The notes: generated by a model from the letters alone, not told the origin. Positions 1 through 11,260 are shown, numbered from the stretch's first letter. The stretch: 64,000 bases of DNA from Lithobates sylvaticus (GCA_028564925.1 CM053028.1:365161012-365225011); one strand, 5' to 3'. Numbers and translations are program-made.

Positions 1-735
1 GCTTACATCACAGCCCCCCTTTTAATCACAGACCCCTCCCTCACATCACAGTCCCCCCTGCATTCACAACCCCCCACATCACAGCTTGCCCCCTCCTGAT
101 ATCACAGCCCTCCTCCTCATATCACAAACCCTTCATATCACAGCCCCTATCTTACATCACAACCCCCCATATCATAGCTCCCCCTCACATCAAAGCCCCC
201 TCCCCATATCACAGCCCCCATATCATAGCTCCCCATATCACATCACAGCCCCCCATATCACACCAGAGCCCCCATATCACAGCCCCCTATATCACAGCTC
301 CCTCTCTCACATAACAGCTCATCCATAACGTAGCTTCCCCTTATCACAGCTCCCCTTTCTCACATCACAGCTCCCCTCTCACATAACAGCTCGTCCATAT
401 CATATCACAGCCCCCCATATAACAGCTTCTCCCTCTCACATCACAGCCCCCCTCATAGCCCCTCATATAACAGTGCCCCCACATTCTCATCACAGCCCCC
501 TATATCACAGCTCCCCCTCTCACATTACAGCTCCCCCTTCTCACATCATAGCCCCCTATATCACAGCCCCCTCAATCACATCACAGCCCCCCTATATCAC
601 AGCTTCTCCCTCTCACATCACAGCCCCCCAGTATTACAGTTCCCTCTCTCACAGCCCCTCCTATCACATCTCATCCCTCACACCCCCCCATTTCACAGCT
701 CCCCCCTCTCACTTCACAGCCCCCCATAATTTCCA
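1..735. repeat. Degenerate C-rich tandem repeat (minisatellite-like)
   Basis: The first 735 bases are built from an imperfect short unit of the form atatcacagcccccc, with variants such as ctctcacatcacagctcccc. Spacing drifts between roughly 12 and 22 bases and copies are diverged. Open frames through it on the + strand are low-complexity H/P/S/T-rich strings with no gene-like composition. It lies in the intron upstream of the first visible mcf2l exon. The array starts before the window edge. Confidence 0.85.
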
Positions 736-830
736 CCCTACCTTTACTCAGTGTTGGGGAGGGTGGCAGAGTGGACTCGTCTTCTGGGTGTGCTAGCCTG
801 CCGCCACCGCTACGCTCTGTGCCTTCTGCC

Positions 831-1110
831 CCCTCCTTGCTATGGGTTCAGCGGCAGCCGAGTGAATTGGGGGGAGGGGTTGGGCAGCTGCCGCTTCCCC
901 CGTAGACCTTCCATTACTCCCACCTGCTCTGCTGTGACTTCAACAGTGGGGGTGGCAGCGGCAGGTGCATGCTGGGGGCAGAGGAGATCTGGGCCCTCCT
1001 TGCTGTGGGTTCAGCAGTGGGTGAGTACTTTGGGGGGAGGGATTGGGAAGCTGCCGCTCCCCCTGTAGACTTTCCATTCCTCCCGCTTGCTGTGCTGTGA
1101 CTTCAACATC
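831..1110. repeat. GC-rich tandem duplication, period about 164 bp
   Basis: A segment beginning ccctccttgctatgggttcag at 831 recurs at 995 as ccctccttgctgtgggttcag. Both copies run through a gggaggg...gctgccgct...cccgtagac...tgctgtgacttcaac block. The second copy is shorter. It continues the GC-rich flank of the C-rich array. No coding role is supported. Confidence 0.7.
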
Positions 1111-1204
1111 GGTAAGGCGGGCGGGTGCATGGGGGGGTCTGAGTCCAAGGTCCACCCTGCCATTCCTCCCACCCCCTACAGGGTAATGATCCTTTACAGC
1201 TGCA

Positions 1205-1420
1205 GTGGTGGGAGGAGAGGAGCATGCTCAAAAAACTGAACAGATTACCCATCCATGCATTGGAGGTGGATGGGGAAATCCTCCCCACCATCAGAATACA
1301 CTGATCAGTGTTACAGCCAATTGGCTGCATGGGCTTATTGAATGCTGGCTTTTCTGCAGAACCATTCAACAGAAGTTCAACCGACTTCTTTTGAACAGAG
1401 AGGGGTACACACACATCAAA
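1205..1420 (-). repeat. Dispersed repeat, copy 1 (inverted relative to copy 2)
   Basis: The stretch with aatcctccccaccatcagaatacactgatcagtgttacagcc is the reverse complement, with divergence, of the segment at about 2395-2610. The pair is therefore an inverted pair of one interspersed family roughly 1.2 kb apart. No ends or target duplication could be defined, so the class is unknown. Confidence 0.6.
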
Positions 1421-2394
1421 ATGTGTCCGGTTCCTGCTAATGTGTACAGGACTTATGTATGTAAAAAAAAAATTATATGTACCAACAAAAGTATGCCAAT
1501 TGATGAAAAAGACAGATGCAAGGGAGCAGCATTTCTGTGCCTAGAAAAGAAAGAATATATACACATCTAAAAAACAAAGATATAATTAAGGGACTGATTG
1601 ACTGCTACTATGGGGAGATTACTGTAAAACAAATGGTTGCCACCATTCATGGAAAACTAAATGGGATGGGGAGGAAATTGTGAAATGGTTAAACAGTGTG
1701 ATTTAGCCATAATGAAAATGCTAAAACAGAGCCAGGTTTTTAGTAACCAAAATGTGTTTGTTCATCTGGAAACGAGAGTAGTTTATACCTCATCAACAGT
1801 AAAAATTGTATTCAGTGTTTTTCCATTTTTATAAAAAGCAATAATTTGTTTTTGTTACTGTGCATTTAGTTACAAATTAGATGCTTATTTAGATCTTCGT
1901 TTTTCCTGCTACAAAAACAAAGAAATGAACACAAAGTAAAAAAAAAAAAAAAAAAGATATAAGAAACAGAATAAAAAAGAAATCAGCGAGAGTAACCGAC
2001 TGGCCCAATGAAAAAAAACAAGCCATATACAACCAGATTTATTCTAACAATGAGTGTATTTGGTATACTTGGTGCCAATCTTTCACATGTTGATAATTGC
2101 TACAAAACCTGTAATATTGGTTAATGCAATAGGCTCAATTCACAAAACTAACACACATAAAGATCCTCATTTTCAAATAAATGACAGTATTTTTTTGTTG
2201 AGTCTTGAGTTTGTTGAATTTGGAAATTACAGTCAAAAGCTTTGTGAATTGAGCCTAAAGTGTATTTAATCTTCAAATATATCTTCTCAATGGGCTTTTG
2301 AGAATTAAACTGTCCATACATGGAATAAAATTTAGGTGGTTCAGTGAGGACCAGCGAAATGTAGATCCTTGTGTATCCACTGTGATTTAACAGA

Positions 2395-2723
2395 AGTCCA
2401 GTATATTTTCACTCGATTAGCGCTACAGGCAATAGGCTGCAGCTGTGATCAATGTATTTTGATGGTGGGGGAGTCTCCCCACTGTCAGAATACAATGAAA
2501 CAGTGGAGGATTCCCTTATCCACATTGAGTGTGTGGATGAGGGAATCAGGTCAGTTTTTTTTCATACAATCCACTGGCTGAACAAAAAAAACAGACTTAT
2601 GTATGGCCAGCTTTACACACAATTAGTGTGTGGATGAGGGAATCAGGTCAGTTTTTTTTCATACAATCCACTGGCTGAACAAAAAAAACAGACTTATGTA
2701 TGGCCAGCTTTACACACAATTAG
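2395..2723 (+). repeat. Dispersed repeat, copy 2, with a perfect 97-bp tandem duplication
   Basis: This is the second copy of the family seen at 1205-1420, in opposite orientation. Inside it, 2530-2626 is repeated base for base at 2627-2723: both copies begin tgtgtggatgagggaatc and end cacaattag. The identity implies a very recent duplication, or an assembly artefact. Confidence 0.75.
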
Positions 2724-2749
2724 AGGTGTATAGGCTTATAGGCGAAGAG

Positions 2750-3226
2750 TTAAAGTGATTCTAAACGATCACCTTGTAAAACAACCCATTCAGTTTAAAA
2801 TATACATTTTTGTATAGCTATAAAAAAAAAAAAAAACATTATAAATACCTTTTTTCCCTTTTTTTTATAAGTGATCACATTTTCTCTGTTCTCAGCTGCA
2901 TAAGAGCTGCAGGGAAGAGAAACAGCAGCACACTGAGCTTGCCAGTAAATGGTCGTGTAGTGGGGGGGGGGGGGGGGGTGTCAGGACAAGTCTGATCATT
3001 GGAGGATTGTACACTGATTTCCCAGCATTGCTAGAGAACTGACCACAGTGTGTTCTCCTGTTTAGTGTGGTCAGTTTTTCATAGGAGAGCAGAGGGAATG
3101 GCAGGAACACCAGCAATTTCACATAAAGGAAGCAATACAAAGTGAACAGTATACTTTTTCATACAAGCACATGGTACAGCAGGCACATATCAGGAATATG
3201 AAGTGTTGGGGTAACAAATGCTTTAA
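2750..3226. mobile_element. TTAA-flanked MITE (non-autonomous DNA transposon)
   Basis: The left end reads TTAAAGTGATTCTAAAC at 2750 and the right end reads GTAACAAATGCTTTAA ending at 3226, giving an imperfect terminal inverted repeat with TTAA at both ends. TTAA targets are typical of piggyBac and Kolobok transposases. The interior is non-coding, with an A-run and a G-run at about 2960-2977. Confidence 0.55.
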
Positions 3227-3850
3227 GTCATTTCTTTTTTGTCTGCATCCGTTTCAATACCTTTGCTTTAGTATAAATTGGTGTTGTGACTAAATTACAA
3301 CAATGCACTTTTAATGGAAAAAGCTATTTTGAAGACATATTTTGCCAATTTAAAATCATACAATGGAATTCATATAGTTTCTAGTAGTGTATGACTGTTA
3401 TGATGAATTTTTGACAATTTCCATGTGTCACTTTGACATTGCCATTTTGCTTATTTTTATATCAAGGAGAGAAGCTAATGCAAAGCAGGGCAGAAGAAAT
3501 TATATTTAGCCAAGAATAAATTACACCCAATTTACAAATTGAACCCCCTATTGTGGCAGATATAATGGTCTTATACAGTAAACTAAAAATATAGGTTGCG
3601 ACAATCGCGATTTTACTTTAAGGACTCTGAACTTGCAACAGTTAAGCAGAGAAACACATTTTAAGGTATACAATTTAATTATCACTAAGAATTTGCCATA
3701 TGTTATGTGATATGCATCATTTACATGATACTGTAATTGCTGTAATATAAATTCTAATGCGTATTTATGTGATATCATGCTTCATATAACACTGAGATAG
3801 CTGTAATATACCATCTAAATGTTATTAATGTGTAACACATCTTTCTTCAT
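3227..3850. other. Unassigned AT-rich intron
   Basis: No exon, transposon end, tandem repeat or RNA gene could be recognised here. The last bases form the polypyrimidine-poor acceptor region of the exon at 3855. Confidence 0.5.
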
Positions 3851-3854
3851 GTAG

Positions 3855-3947
3855 AAGGAAGACCTTCAAATTTATGAAAAGTACTGCCAAAATAAACCAA
3901 GATCAGAAGCCCTTTGGAGGCAGTGCGCTGAAAGCATTTTTTTTCAG
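3855..3947 (+). CDS. mcf2l: mcf2l-like RhoGEF, internal exon (DH domain)
   Basis: This 93-base exon (31 codons, phase 0 at both ends) is bounded by a ...gtag acceptor and a GTAAGT donor. It encodes KEDLQIYEKYCQNKPRSEAL... through WRQCAESIFFQ. The IYEKYCQNKPRSE stretch is characteristic of the DH domain of the MCF2/MCF2L (DBL/DBS) exchange factors, which load GTP on RhoA, Cdc42 or Rac1. The next exon, 20.8 kb downstream, continues in phase with ECQRKLDHKLSLD, as in the family. Upstream DH exons are outside the window. Assignment to MCF2L over MCF2 rests on the whole set of nine exons recalled against the family and was not checked by alignment. No lesion is seen. Confidence 0.9.
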
Positions 3948-4035
3948 GTAAGTGGCAGTCATGTAAAAAATACATTTTGCATTGAAATATATATGCAATT
4001 TAAATTAATTTAAATTGAACAGTGTAATAATTTAG

Positions 4036-4451
4036 TTAAAGGGGAACCTTACCCTTCAGCTTATAACAACTTGATAAAAATGATATTCTTTAGCAAGGAA
4101 CATACATTCCACATTAATAATTATGCTAATACAATTAGTGTGTGCTGTAAGTTTCCTTCAGCGTTGCTACTGTTTCTTCTTGCTGAAGGCTGCCATTTTG
4201 CTGTAGCCCAGAGCGCCTAAGCAGCAGTAAATCTTTAGGCTGTCAGCAGATTTGCCTCTACAAAACTGTAACAGTGCCTAAAAATAGAGAGCATCTAAGC
4301 ATGTGCAGAGCTGGGTGAGACAATGTATTACTTTATTTTAAACAGTATAAGCACTTATTTTTAAAAATTTTAATAGCTAGACATGCAAAAGGGGTCAGTC
4401 TGAAGTGATCTAGCAGGACTTTTGAATTTTCTGACTAAAGTTCCACTTTAA
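4036..4451. mobile_element. TTAA-flanked MITE
   Basis: The left end TTAAAGGGGAACCTTACCC (4036) and the right end ACTAAAGTTCCACTTTAA (ending 4451) are imperfect inverted repeats with TTAA at both edges. The 416-bp interior is non-coding. The ends resemble those of the element at 4684-5620, so the two may have been mobilised by one type of transposase. Confidence 0.6.
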
Positions 4452-4683
4452 GTGAGCACTTTATGTGCTAATAATGCCTGCCCCATATAACAGAAATGAT
4501 TTATGACAGAGGCCTCTGGTGTTGATGTGGCAATATGTGCCAAAAACAAAAAAAACACTAGCAGAAAAAAATCTATGTAGAAAACAAATATAGCATGGCC
4601 CTAACTGACCTACAGGCTTTAAACTTATTATATGGCTTAGGATGAGAGGAGTAACTACAGGTCATGGGGCCCCTTAGCAAACT

Positions 4684-5620
4684 TTAAAGTGGATGTAAAC
4701 CCACTATCATTGTTTGCAAGATATTAACATAGTTAATATTCATAATGATATACATGCCTCCTGCATGTATCGTTTTTTTTTTAATACTCACCCCCTCAGC
4801 TGTAATTTGCCCTGTAATATCGCCAAATTAGTGGGCGTTTCTCATTCCCGGCGCTCGGTGGGCGGAGTCGTGACATCAGAGGACTCCTCCGCCCACCGCA
4901 ACACTCCTGGTCAGCCGAAAAAACAGTCCCCTCGGCGGCTAATGTCCCCCTTGTATTGCACAGGCGCAGGGCTTGCGCAGTACAAAGAAGGGAGCCACCG
5001 AAAATAGCCGAAGCTAAATAGCTTTGAGTGATTTGAAGACGGCGCCAGCGCAATGAGCAGGACGTTGTGCCCGACGCTTACGCACGCTCCAGAGGCTCGT
5101 CCTACTGTGGAAGGGGCGGGTGTAATATTGTGATATCGAGAGTATCACGAGCATCGTGAGCGTGCGGCATTGTTGTTAATGTATATGTTGTAAATGTATC
5201 CCTGTAGGTATTGTGTGGTGTAGAGATTAACATATAAGCACGCCCCATGCAGAGTAGCAGGAGCATCGGGAGCGTGCGACATTGTCTGGTATGGAGAGCG
5301 CAGGCGCGGTGTACATCTGACTGACAACTGTGTATGTAAACGCAGCCAATCCTGGGAGAGCGGGAGGGGAGGGAGAATGTGAATTGTGATCTTTTTACAC
5401 AGGATGAGCCTGTCTCAGGATAGTGCACGAGATATGTATATCACCTGTCACTCACAGCAAGGGGGAGTTTTTGACAAAGTTTTGAGCACTTTGTCAAGAT
5501 TTTGTGAACAATAAAAGATGATTGCTCAGGGCTGGAGTAACTCTGTGGCAAGACTGGGCTCAAATTAAAGGAAATATTATTCTCTACATTATGACATCCT
5601 TGGGTTTACATCCACTTTAA
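4684..5620. mobile_element. TTAA-flanked non-autonomous DNA transposon, 937 bp
   Basis: The left end TTAAAGTGGATGTAAACCC and the right end GGGTTTACATCCACTTTAA are perfect inverted repeats over 19 bases, including TTAA on both sides. The interior is GC- and CpG-richer than its surroundings and has a partial internal repeat (gagcatcgtgagcgtgcg at about 5150 and gagcatcgggagcgtgcg at about 5261). The short open frames across it show no known domain. This is the best-defined TTAA element in the window. Confidence 0.8.
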
Positions 5621-5692
5621 GGTGGACCCACATGGCCTCTGGCATTGTCGGCTTTGACAATACTGCCATCAATCTTAGATGAAGTAGGCCCT

Positions 5693-7690
5693 TTGACAAT
5701 GAAATGATCAGTCTATAATTTTAATAGTAGGTTTATTTTAACAGCGACAGACAGAATAACAACAATATCCAGAAAAACACATTTCAAAAAAGTTATACAT
5801 TGATTTGCATTTTAATGAGTGAAATCAGTATTTGATCCCTTATCAATCAGCACGATTTCTGGCTCCCAGGTGTCTTCCATACAGGTAAAAAACTGAGATT
5901 AGGAGCACTCTCTTAAAGGGAGTGCTCCTAATCTCAGTTTGTTACCTGTATAAAAGACACCTGTCCACAGAAGCAATCAGTCAAGCAGATTCCAATCTCT
6001 CCACCATGGCCAAGACCAAAGAGCTGTCCAAGGATGTCAGGGACAAGATTGTAGACCAACACAAGGCTGGAATGGGATACAAGACCATTGCCAAGCAGCT
6101 TGGTGAGAGGGTGACAACAGTTGGTGAGATTATTCGCAAATGGAAGGAATCAGCCCAGAACTACACTGGAGAATCTTGTCAATGATCTTAAGGCAGCTGG
6201 GACCATAGTCACCAAGAAAACAATTGGTAACACACTACGCCGTGAATGACTGAAATCCTGCAGTGCCCGCAAGGTCCCCCTGCTGAAGAAAGCACATGTA
6301 CAGGCCCGTCTGAAGTTTGCTAATGAACATCTGAATGATTTAGAGGAGAACTAGGTGAATTTGTTGTGGTCAGATGAGACCAAAATTTAGCTCTTTGGCA
6401 TCAACTCAACTCGCTGTGTTTGGAGGAGGAGGAATTCTCCCTTTAACCCCAAGAACACCATTCCCACTGTCAAACATGCAGGTGGAAACATTATGCTTTG
6501 GGGTGTTTTTCTGCTAATGGGACAGGACAACTTCACCGCATCAAAGGGATGATGGACAGGGCCATGTACTGTCAAATCTTGGGTGAGAACCTCCTTCCCT
6601 CAGCCAGGGCATTGAACATGGGTCGTGGATGGGTATTCCAGCATGACAATGACCCAAAACACACATCCAAGGCAACAAAAGAGTGGCTCAAGAAGAAGCA
6701 CATGAAGGTCCTGGAGTGGCCTAGCCAGTCTTCAGACCTTAATCCCATAAAAAATATGTGGAGGGAGCTAAAGGTTTGAGTTACCATACATCAGCCTCGA
6801 AACCTTAAAAGGATAGTTCACCTTTACAATAAACCTGCCTATGCAGGTAAGCAATGTTTATAGATTAAAACAATCTGTGCAGCTCTGGCTAAAGAGGAAT
6901 AATATCTTTGCTATAGGATACATACCATATGAAGCCTGACTGGAATATCCCAGGACATTGCTAAGTACTCCCAGGATGTTGCTAAGCAAGGCCTAGTCAT
7001 CAATGCTCACTTCCACTATCAAAGGAGTGAACTCTTTCTCTGATTCAAACCCCCTCACATGCTCTTTCTCTCCCCTGATGCCGTATATCTAAGCTCAGCA
7101 TTTGGGAGCTCACTTCTGTGATGGTGGAGGTGAGCAGTAATGACTGGGCCTCACTTAGCAATGTCCTGGGAGTACTTAGCAACTTTCTGGGAGTATTCCA
7201 ATCGGGCTTCATAAGGTATGTAAATGGCCTACTCCTATAGCAAGGGCTTTATTCAACTGTAGTCAGAGCTACACAATTTGTTTTTATCTACAGATGCCTC
7301 TTATCTGCATATGCAGTTTTGTGGTAAAGGTGAACTATTCCTTCAATGACTTGGAGAGGATCTTCAAAGTGGAGTGGGACAAAATTCCTTCCTGAAATGT
7401 GTGCAAACCCGGTGGCCAACTACAAGTAACATCTGACCTCTGTAATTGCCAACAAAGGTTTTGCCACCTAGTACTAAGTCATGTTTTGCGAAGGGGTCAA
7501 ATACTTATTTCACTCATTAAAATGCAAATCGATCTATAACTTTTTTGAAATATTTGAAATATTTTTTTGTTATTCTGTCTCTCACTGTTAAAATAAACCT
7601 ACCATTAAAATTATAGACTGATCATTTCTTTGTCATTGGGCAAATGTACAAAATCAGCAGGTGATCAAATACTTTTTCCCCTCACTGTAT
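5693..7690 (+). mobile_element. Tc1/mariner transposon, decayed, with nested MITE
   Basis: A Tc1 copy whose right end matches the Tc1 style (gatcaaatactttttcccctcactgta to 7690) and whose left inverted repeat (gatcagtctataattttaa at about 5709) survives, although the outermost left bases are missing. The transposase region starts at ATG 6006 with [20 protein letters not shown], a helix-turn-helix of the Tc1 paired-like domain. It retains [15 protein letters not shown] and a [14 protein letters not shown] segment, the DD34E catalytic core. It is a pseudogene: the frame closes at 6183, there is a stop right after LWSDETKI at about 6388, and a MITE splits the 3' part. A 20-bp inverted repeat lies upstream of the coding start (5891-5910 with 5920-5939). 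Confidence 0.85.
6805..7345. mobile_element. MITE nested in the Tc1 copy
   Basis: The ends AAGGATAGTTCACCTTTAC (from 6809) and GTAAAGGTGAACTATTCCTT (to about 7343) are inverted repeats. Tc1 sequence resumes at about 7345 with caatgacttggagaggatc, directly continuing cgaaacctta before 6805. TTAA lies at the left junction, while the right junction reads TTCAA, probably a decayed TTAA. It inserted after the Tc1 copy. Confidence 0.75.
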
Positions 7691-8246
7691 ATACAGTATT
7701 TGTTAGTGCTCCTGCATACAATTACTCTATAATCATATTACATGAGTCTCTAGCTTTTTCAAAACTAAAACGTTTTATGTGTATTATAATTTTTTATCTG
7801 AGGAGACTCTCTGGGATTATTTACAACCTGAGGAGGACTATGTTAAGCATATAGGTTAATTTCATTGCTGGCTATGATGACTAGAATCTGAGGGCAAAAA
7901 ATCTACTTAGACAGCTTAACAAATTCTCCTCACTGCAAAGCTTGCAAAAGGGACTCTGTGACTTGCAACAATGACAATCCCGAAGACTCCTGTATGTCCA
8001 AGGTCAGCAATCCTTGACTGGAAATGTACGGGGGTACAGAGTTGGTGTCAGCAGTACCCTCTCCAAATCTTTGTGATACAGTACTAGATTTGTGTTTGCT
8101 TCACATTTGTACACAGATTTTCTAGGTTTAATATGCTATACCAGCCTCCCTAATGGGGCCCCCCTCCCACCTTGAGGCCCCATAACAGCTGCATGGGCTC
8201 CCATGGCTATTGTTATGACACTGCTTATGAAATCAGCTAATTACAC
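7691..8246. other. Unassigned intron
   Basis: No recognisable gene, transposon end or tandem repeat was found in this stretch. Confidence 0.45.
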
Positions 8247-8249
8247 TTA

Positions 8250-8674
8250 AGCTCCATACACACGGTCGGATTTTCCGATGGATTCTGTCCTATCGGACAA
8301 TGTTGTCGGAAATTCCGACCGTGTGTAGGCACCATCGGACAGTTTCCATCGGATTGTCCGACGGACAAAGTTCTATCTCCTGCTGGATAGATTTTTTGAC
8401 AACAAAGTCCGATCACACCAATTCCGATCGTGTGTAGCGAATTCCGACGGACAAAGTGCTACGCATGCTCAGATCACATTACAAGACCAAAGCTATTGGC
8501 TACTAGCCTCTACGTAGTCCCGTTGTACGCAACGAACGTCACCACGTTCAGAATGATCGGATTTTCCGACAACTTTGTCCGACCGTGTGTACGCAAAACC
8601 AACATCGGACAAAGTACGACGGACATGATCCGACGGACCTGGTCCTCGGATAATCCGAGCGTGTGTATGGGGCT
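8250..8674. mobile_element. PIF/Harbinger MITE, 425 bp, TTA target duplication
   Basis: The ends AGCTCCATACACACGGTCGG and ...GAGCGTGTGTATGGGGCT are inverted repeats. TTA precedes (8247-8249) and follows (8675-8677), the 3-bp duplication expected of PIF/Harbinger insertion. The body is full of short gtccgacggacaaag-type subterminal motifs, many shared with the ends of the autonomous element at 29807-37435, including a shared gcatgctcag/ctgagcatgcg block. It is very likely a deletion derivative or relative of that family. Confidence 0.85.
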
Positions 8675-8800
8675 TTAAAGTGGAAGTAAACCCCCCATAT
8701 CGTTTTCAGCCAAGGAAGCTGCCATCTTTGCCTCTGTTTAATCTTCAACTGCCACAGTGCTGCACATGTGATCCATTATGACACCAGCCATTGGATGGTT
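8675..8800. mobile_element. Left end of a TTAA element (right end not found)
   Basis: TTAAAGTGGAAGTAAACCCC at 8675 closely resembles the end of the element at 4684-5620. No matching right end was seen downstream, so the 3' limit given is arbitrary. The Harbinger MITE at 8250-8674 sits exactly against this TTAA. Confidence 0.45.
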
Positions 8801-8867
8801 TGACTGTTTGGTTGAGAGCACAGCCAATGTGCAGTTAGCATTCACGGCATGCCTTTTTTTTTCAGAC

Positions 8868-8914
8868 TGTAAACGCTGCCACTGTGCCCATCAAACGCTG
8901 CCACTGTGCCCATT
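8868..8914 (+). repeat. Short copy of the gctgccactgtgcccatcaaac minisatellite
   Basis: Two units of aacgctgccactgtgcccatcaaacgctgccactgtgcccatt occur here. This is the same motif that forms the kilobase array at 43395-44370, 35 kb away. Confidence 0.75.
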
Positions 8915-9439
8915 AAGTAGCCCTTCCAGCTTCAAAATGACTAAAAGTTAAGTTTTGTTTAGAACATAGAATGGCTAGACCCTAGCTAATATACTCATTA
9001 AGGAGATTTTCTCTCATTATCTTTGTGGTGACCAGGACAGGGAACAAGGGTAATCTCTCTAACTGCGACACAGACAGTAAAAAAATTACTTTTTTTAATA
9101 GTGTGGGGAAAGGTTAGAATCTCTGGTAGGTTGTGTATCACTTTCTGTGTCCCATAGGGAAGATTCCCCTCACTTTCTGTCATCATAAAATAAAAAAATG
9201 ATATTTTCTACTTTTTGTTATAAGAAAAATCCAAAAACTCAATTTTAGTCATACTTTTAAGCCAAAATTTATTCAGCCACATGTATTTTGTAAAAAAAAT
9301 GTCAATAAGCGTATATTTATTGGTTTGCGCAAAAGTTATAGCGTCTACAAACTAGGGTACATTTTCTGGAATTTACGCAGCTTTTAGTTTACGACTGCCT
9401 ATCTCATTTCTTGAGGTGCTAAAATGGCAGGGAAGTACA

Positions 9440-11260
9440 AACCCCCCCCAAATGACCCCATTTTGGAAAGTAGACACCCTAAGGAAATTGCTAAGAGGCA
9501 TTTTGAGCCCATTGAATATTTTATTTTTTTGTCCCAAGTGATTGAATAATGACAAAAAAAAAAAAAAATGTTTACAAAAAGTTGTCACTAAATGATATAT
9601 TTCTCACACATGCCATGGGCATATGTGGAATTACACCCCAAAATATATTCTGCTGCTTCTTCTGAGTACGGGGATACCACATGTGTGGGACTTTTTGGGA
9701 GCCTATCCGTGTACGGGACCCGAAAGCCAAGCACCGCCTTCAGGATTTCCAAGGGTGTAAATTTTTGATTTCACTCCTCACTACCTATCACTACCTATCA
9801 CAGTTTTGAAGGCCATAAAATGCCAAGATGGCACAAAACCCCCCCCATAATGACCCCATTTTGGAAAGTAGACACCCCAAGCTATTTGCTGAGTGGCATG
9901 TTGAGTCCATGGAATATTTTATATTTTGCCACAAGTAGCGGGAAAAATGACAAACTTTTTTTTTTTTTTTTTTTTTTTTGCCCAAAGTTGTCACTAAATG
10001 ATATATTTCTCACACATGCCATGGGCATATGTGGAATTACACCCCAAAATAAATTCTGCTGCTACTTCTGAGTACGGGGATACCACATGTGTGGGACTTT
10101 TTGGGAGCCTATCTGTGTACGGGACCCCGAAAACCAAGCACCGCCTTCAGGATTTCCAAGGGCGTAAATTTTTGATTTCACTCCTCACTACCTATCACTA
10201 CCTATCACAGTTTTGAAGGGCATGTTGGAAAGTAGACACCCCAAGCTGCTGAGAGGCATGTTGAGTCCATTATTTTATATTTTGCCACAAGTAGCGGGAA
10301 AAATTACAAACTTTTTTTTTTTTTCTTTTTTTTTTTTTTTTTGCCCAAAGTTGTCACTAAATTATATATTGCTCACACATGCCATGGGCATATGTGGAAT
10401 TACACCCCAAAAATATATTCTGCTGCTTCTCCTGAGTATGGGGATACTACATGTGTGGGAATTTTTGGGAGCCTATCCGTGTACGGGACCCCGAAAACCA
10501 AGCACCGCCTTCAGGATTTCTAAGGGCGTAAATTTTTGATTTCACTCCTCACTACCTATCACAGTTTTGAAGGCCATAAAATGCCCAGATGGCACAAAAC
10601 CCCCCCAAATGACCCCATTTTGGAAAGTAGACACCCAAGCTATTTTATGAGAGGCATGGTGAGTATTTTGCAGCTCTCATTTTTTTTTGAAAATGAAGAA
10701 AGAAAAGGAAAAAAAAAAAATTTTTTTTTTTTTTTTCAATTTTCAAAACTTTGTGACAAAAAGCGAGATCTGCAAAATACTCCCCATACCTCTCAGCAAA
10801 TAGCTTGGGGTGTCTACTTTCCAAAATGGGGTCATTTGGGGGTATTTTGTGCCATCTGGGCATTCCATGGCCTCTGAAACTGTGATAGGCAGTGAGGAGT
10901 GAATTCACAAATTCACACCCTTAGAAATCCTGAAGGTGGTGCTTGGTTTTTGGGGCCCCGTACGTGGCTAGGCTCCCAAAAAGTCCCACACATGTGGTAT
11001 CCCCGTACTCAGGAGAAGCAGCAGAATGTATTTGGGGTGTAATTCCACATATGCCCATGACATGTTTGAGCAATATATCATTTAGTGACAACTTTGTGCA
11101 AAAAAAAAAAAAAAAATAATAATTATTATTTTTCCCGCAACTTGTGTCAAAATATAAAATATTCCATGGACTCGACATGCCTCTCAGCAAAAAGCTTGGG
11201 GTGTCTACTTTCCGAAATGGGGTCATTTGGGGGGGTTTTGAACTGTCCTGGAATTTTATG
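9440..11260. repeat. Satellite-like block: three direct units plus inverted arm
   Basis: A unit of about 360-405 bp is repeated. The landmark gttgtcactaaatgatat starts at 9581, 9987 and 10350, each followed by cacatgccatgggcatatgtgg, the gtacggggataccacatgtg block, and the tggaaagtagacacccc block. From about 10750 to 11260 the same unit runs in reverse complement. The symmetry centre is a poly-A/poly-T junction near 10725 (tgcagctctcat on the left, gatctgcaaaata on the right). Short open frames across the units are shadows. It is probably the interior of a large non-autonomous frog DNA element whose outer ends I could not fix. Confidence 0.75.

Noticed and set aside
1-796. His/Pro/Ser-rich ORFs near the window start
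   Set aside because: Translations of the atatcacagccccc repeat; low complexity with no gene structure.
8430-8748. Paired + and - ORFs of 82 and 66 residues
   Set aside because: Both lie within the Harbinger MITE and follow its inverted subterminal motifs.
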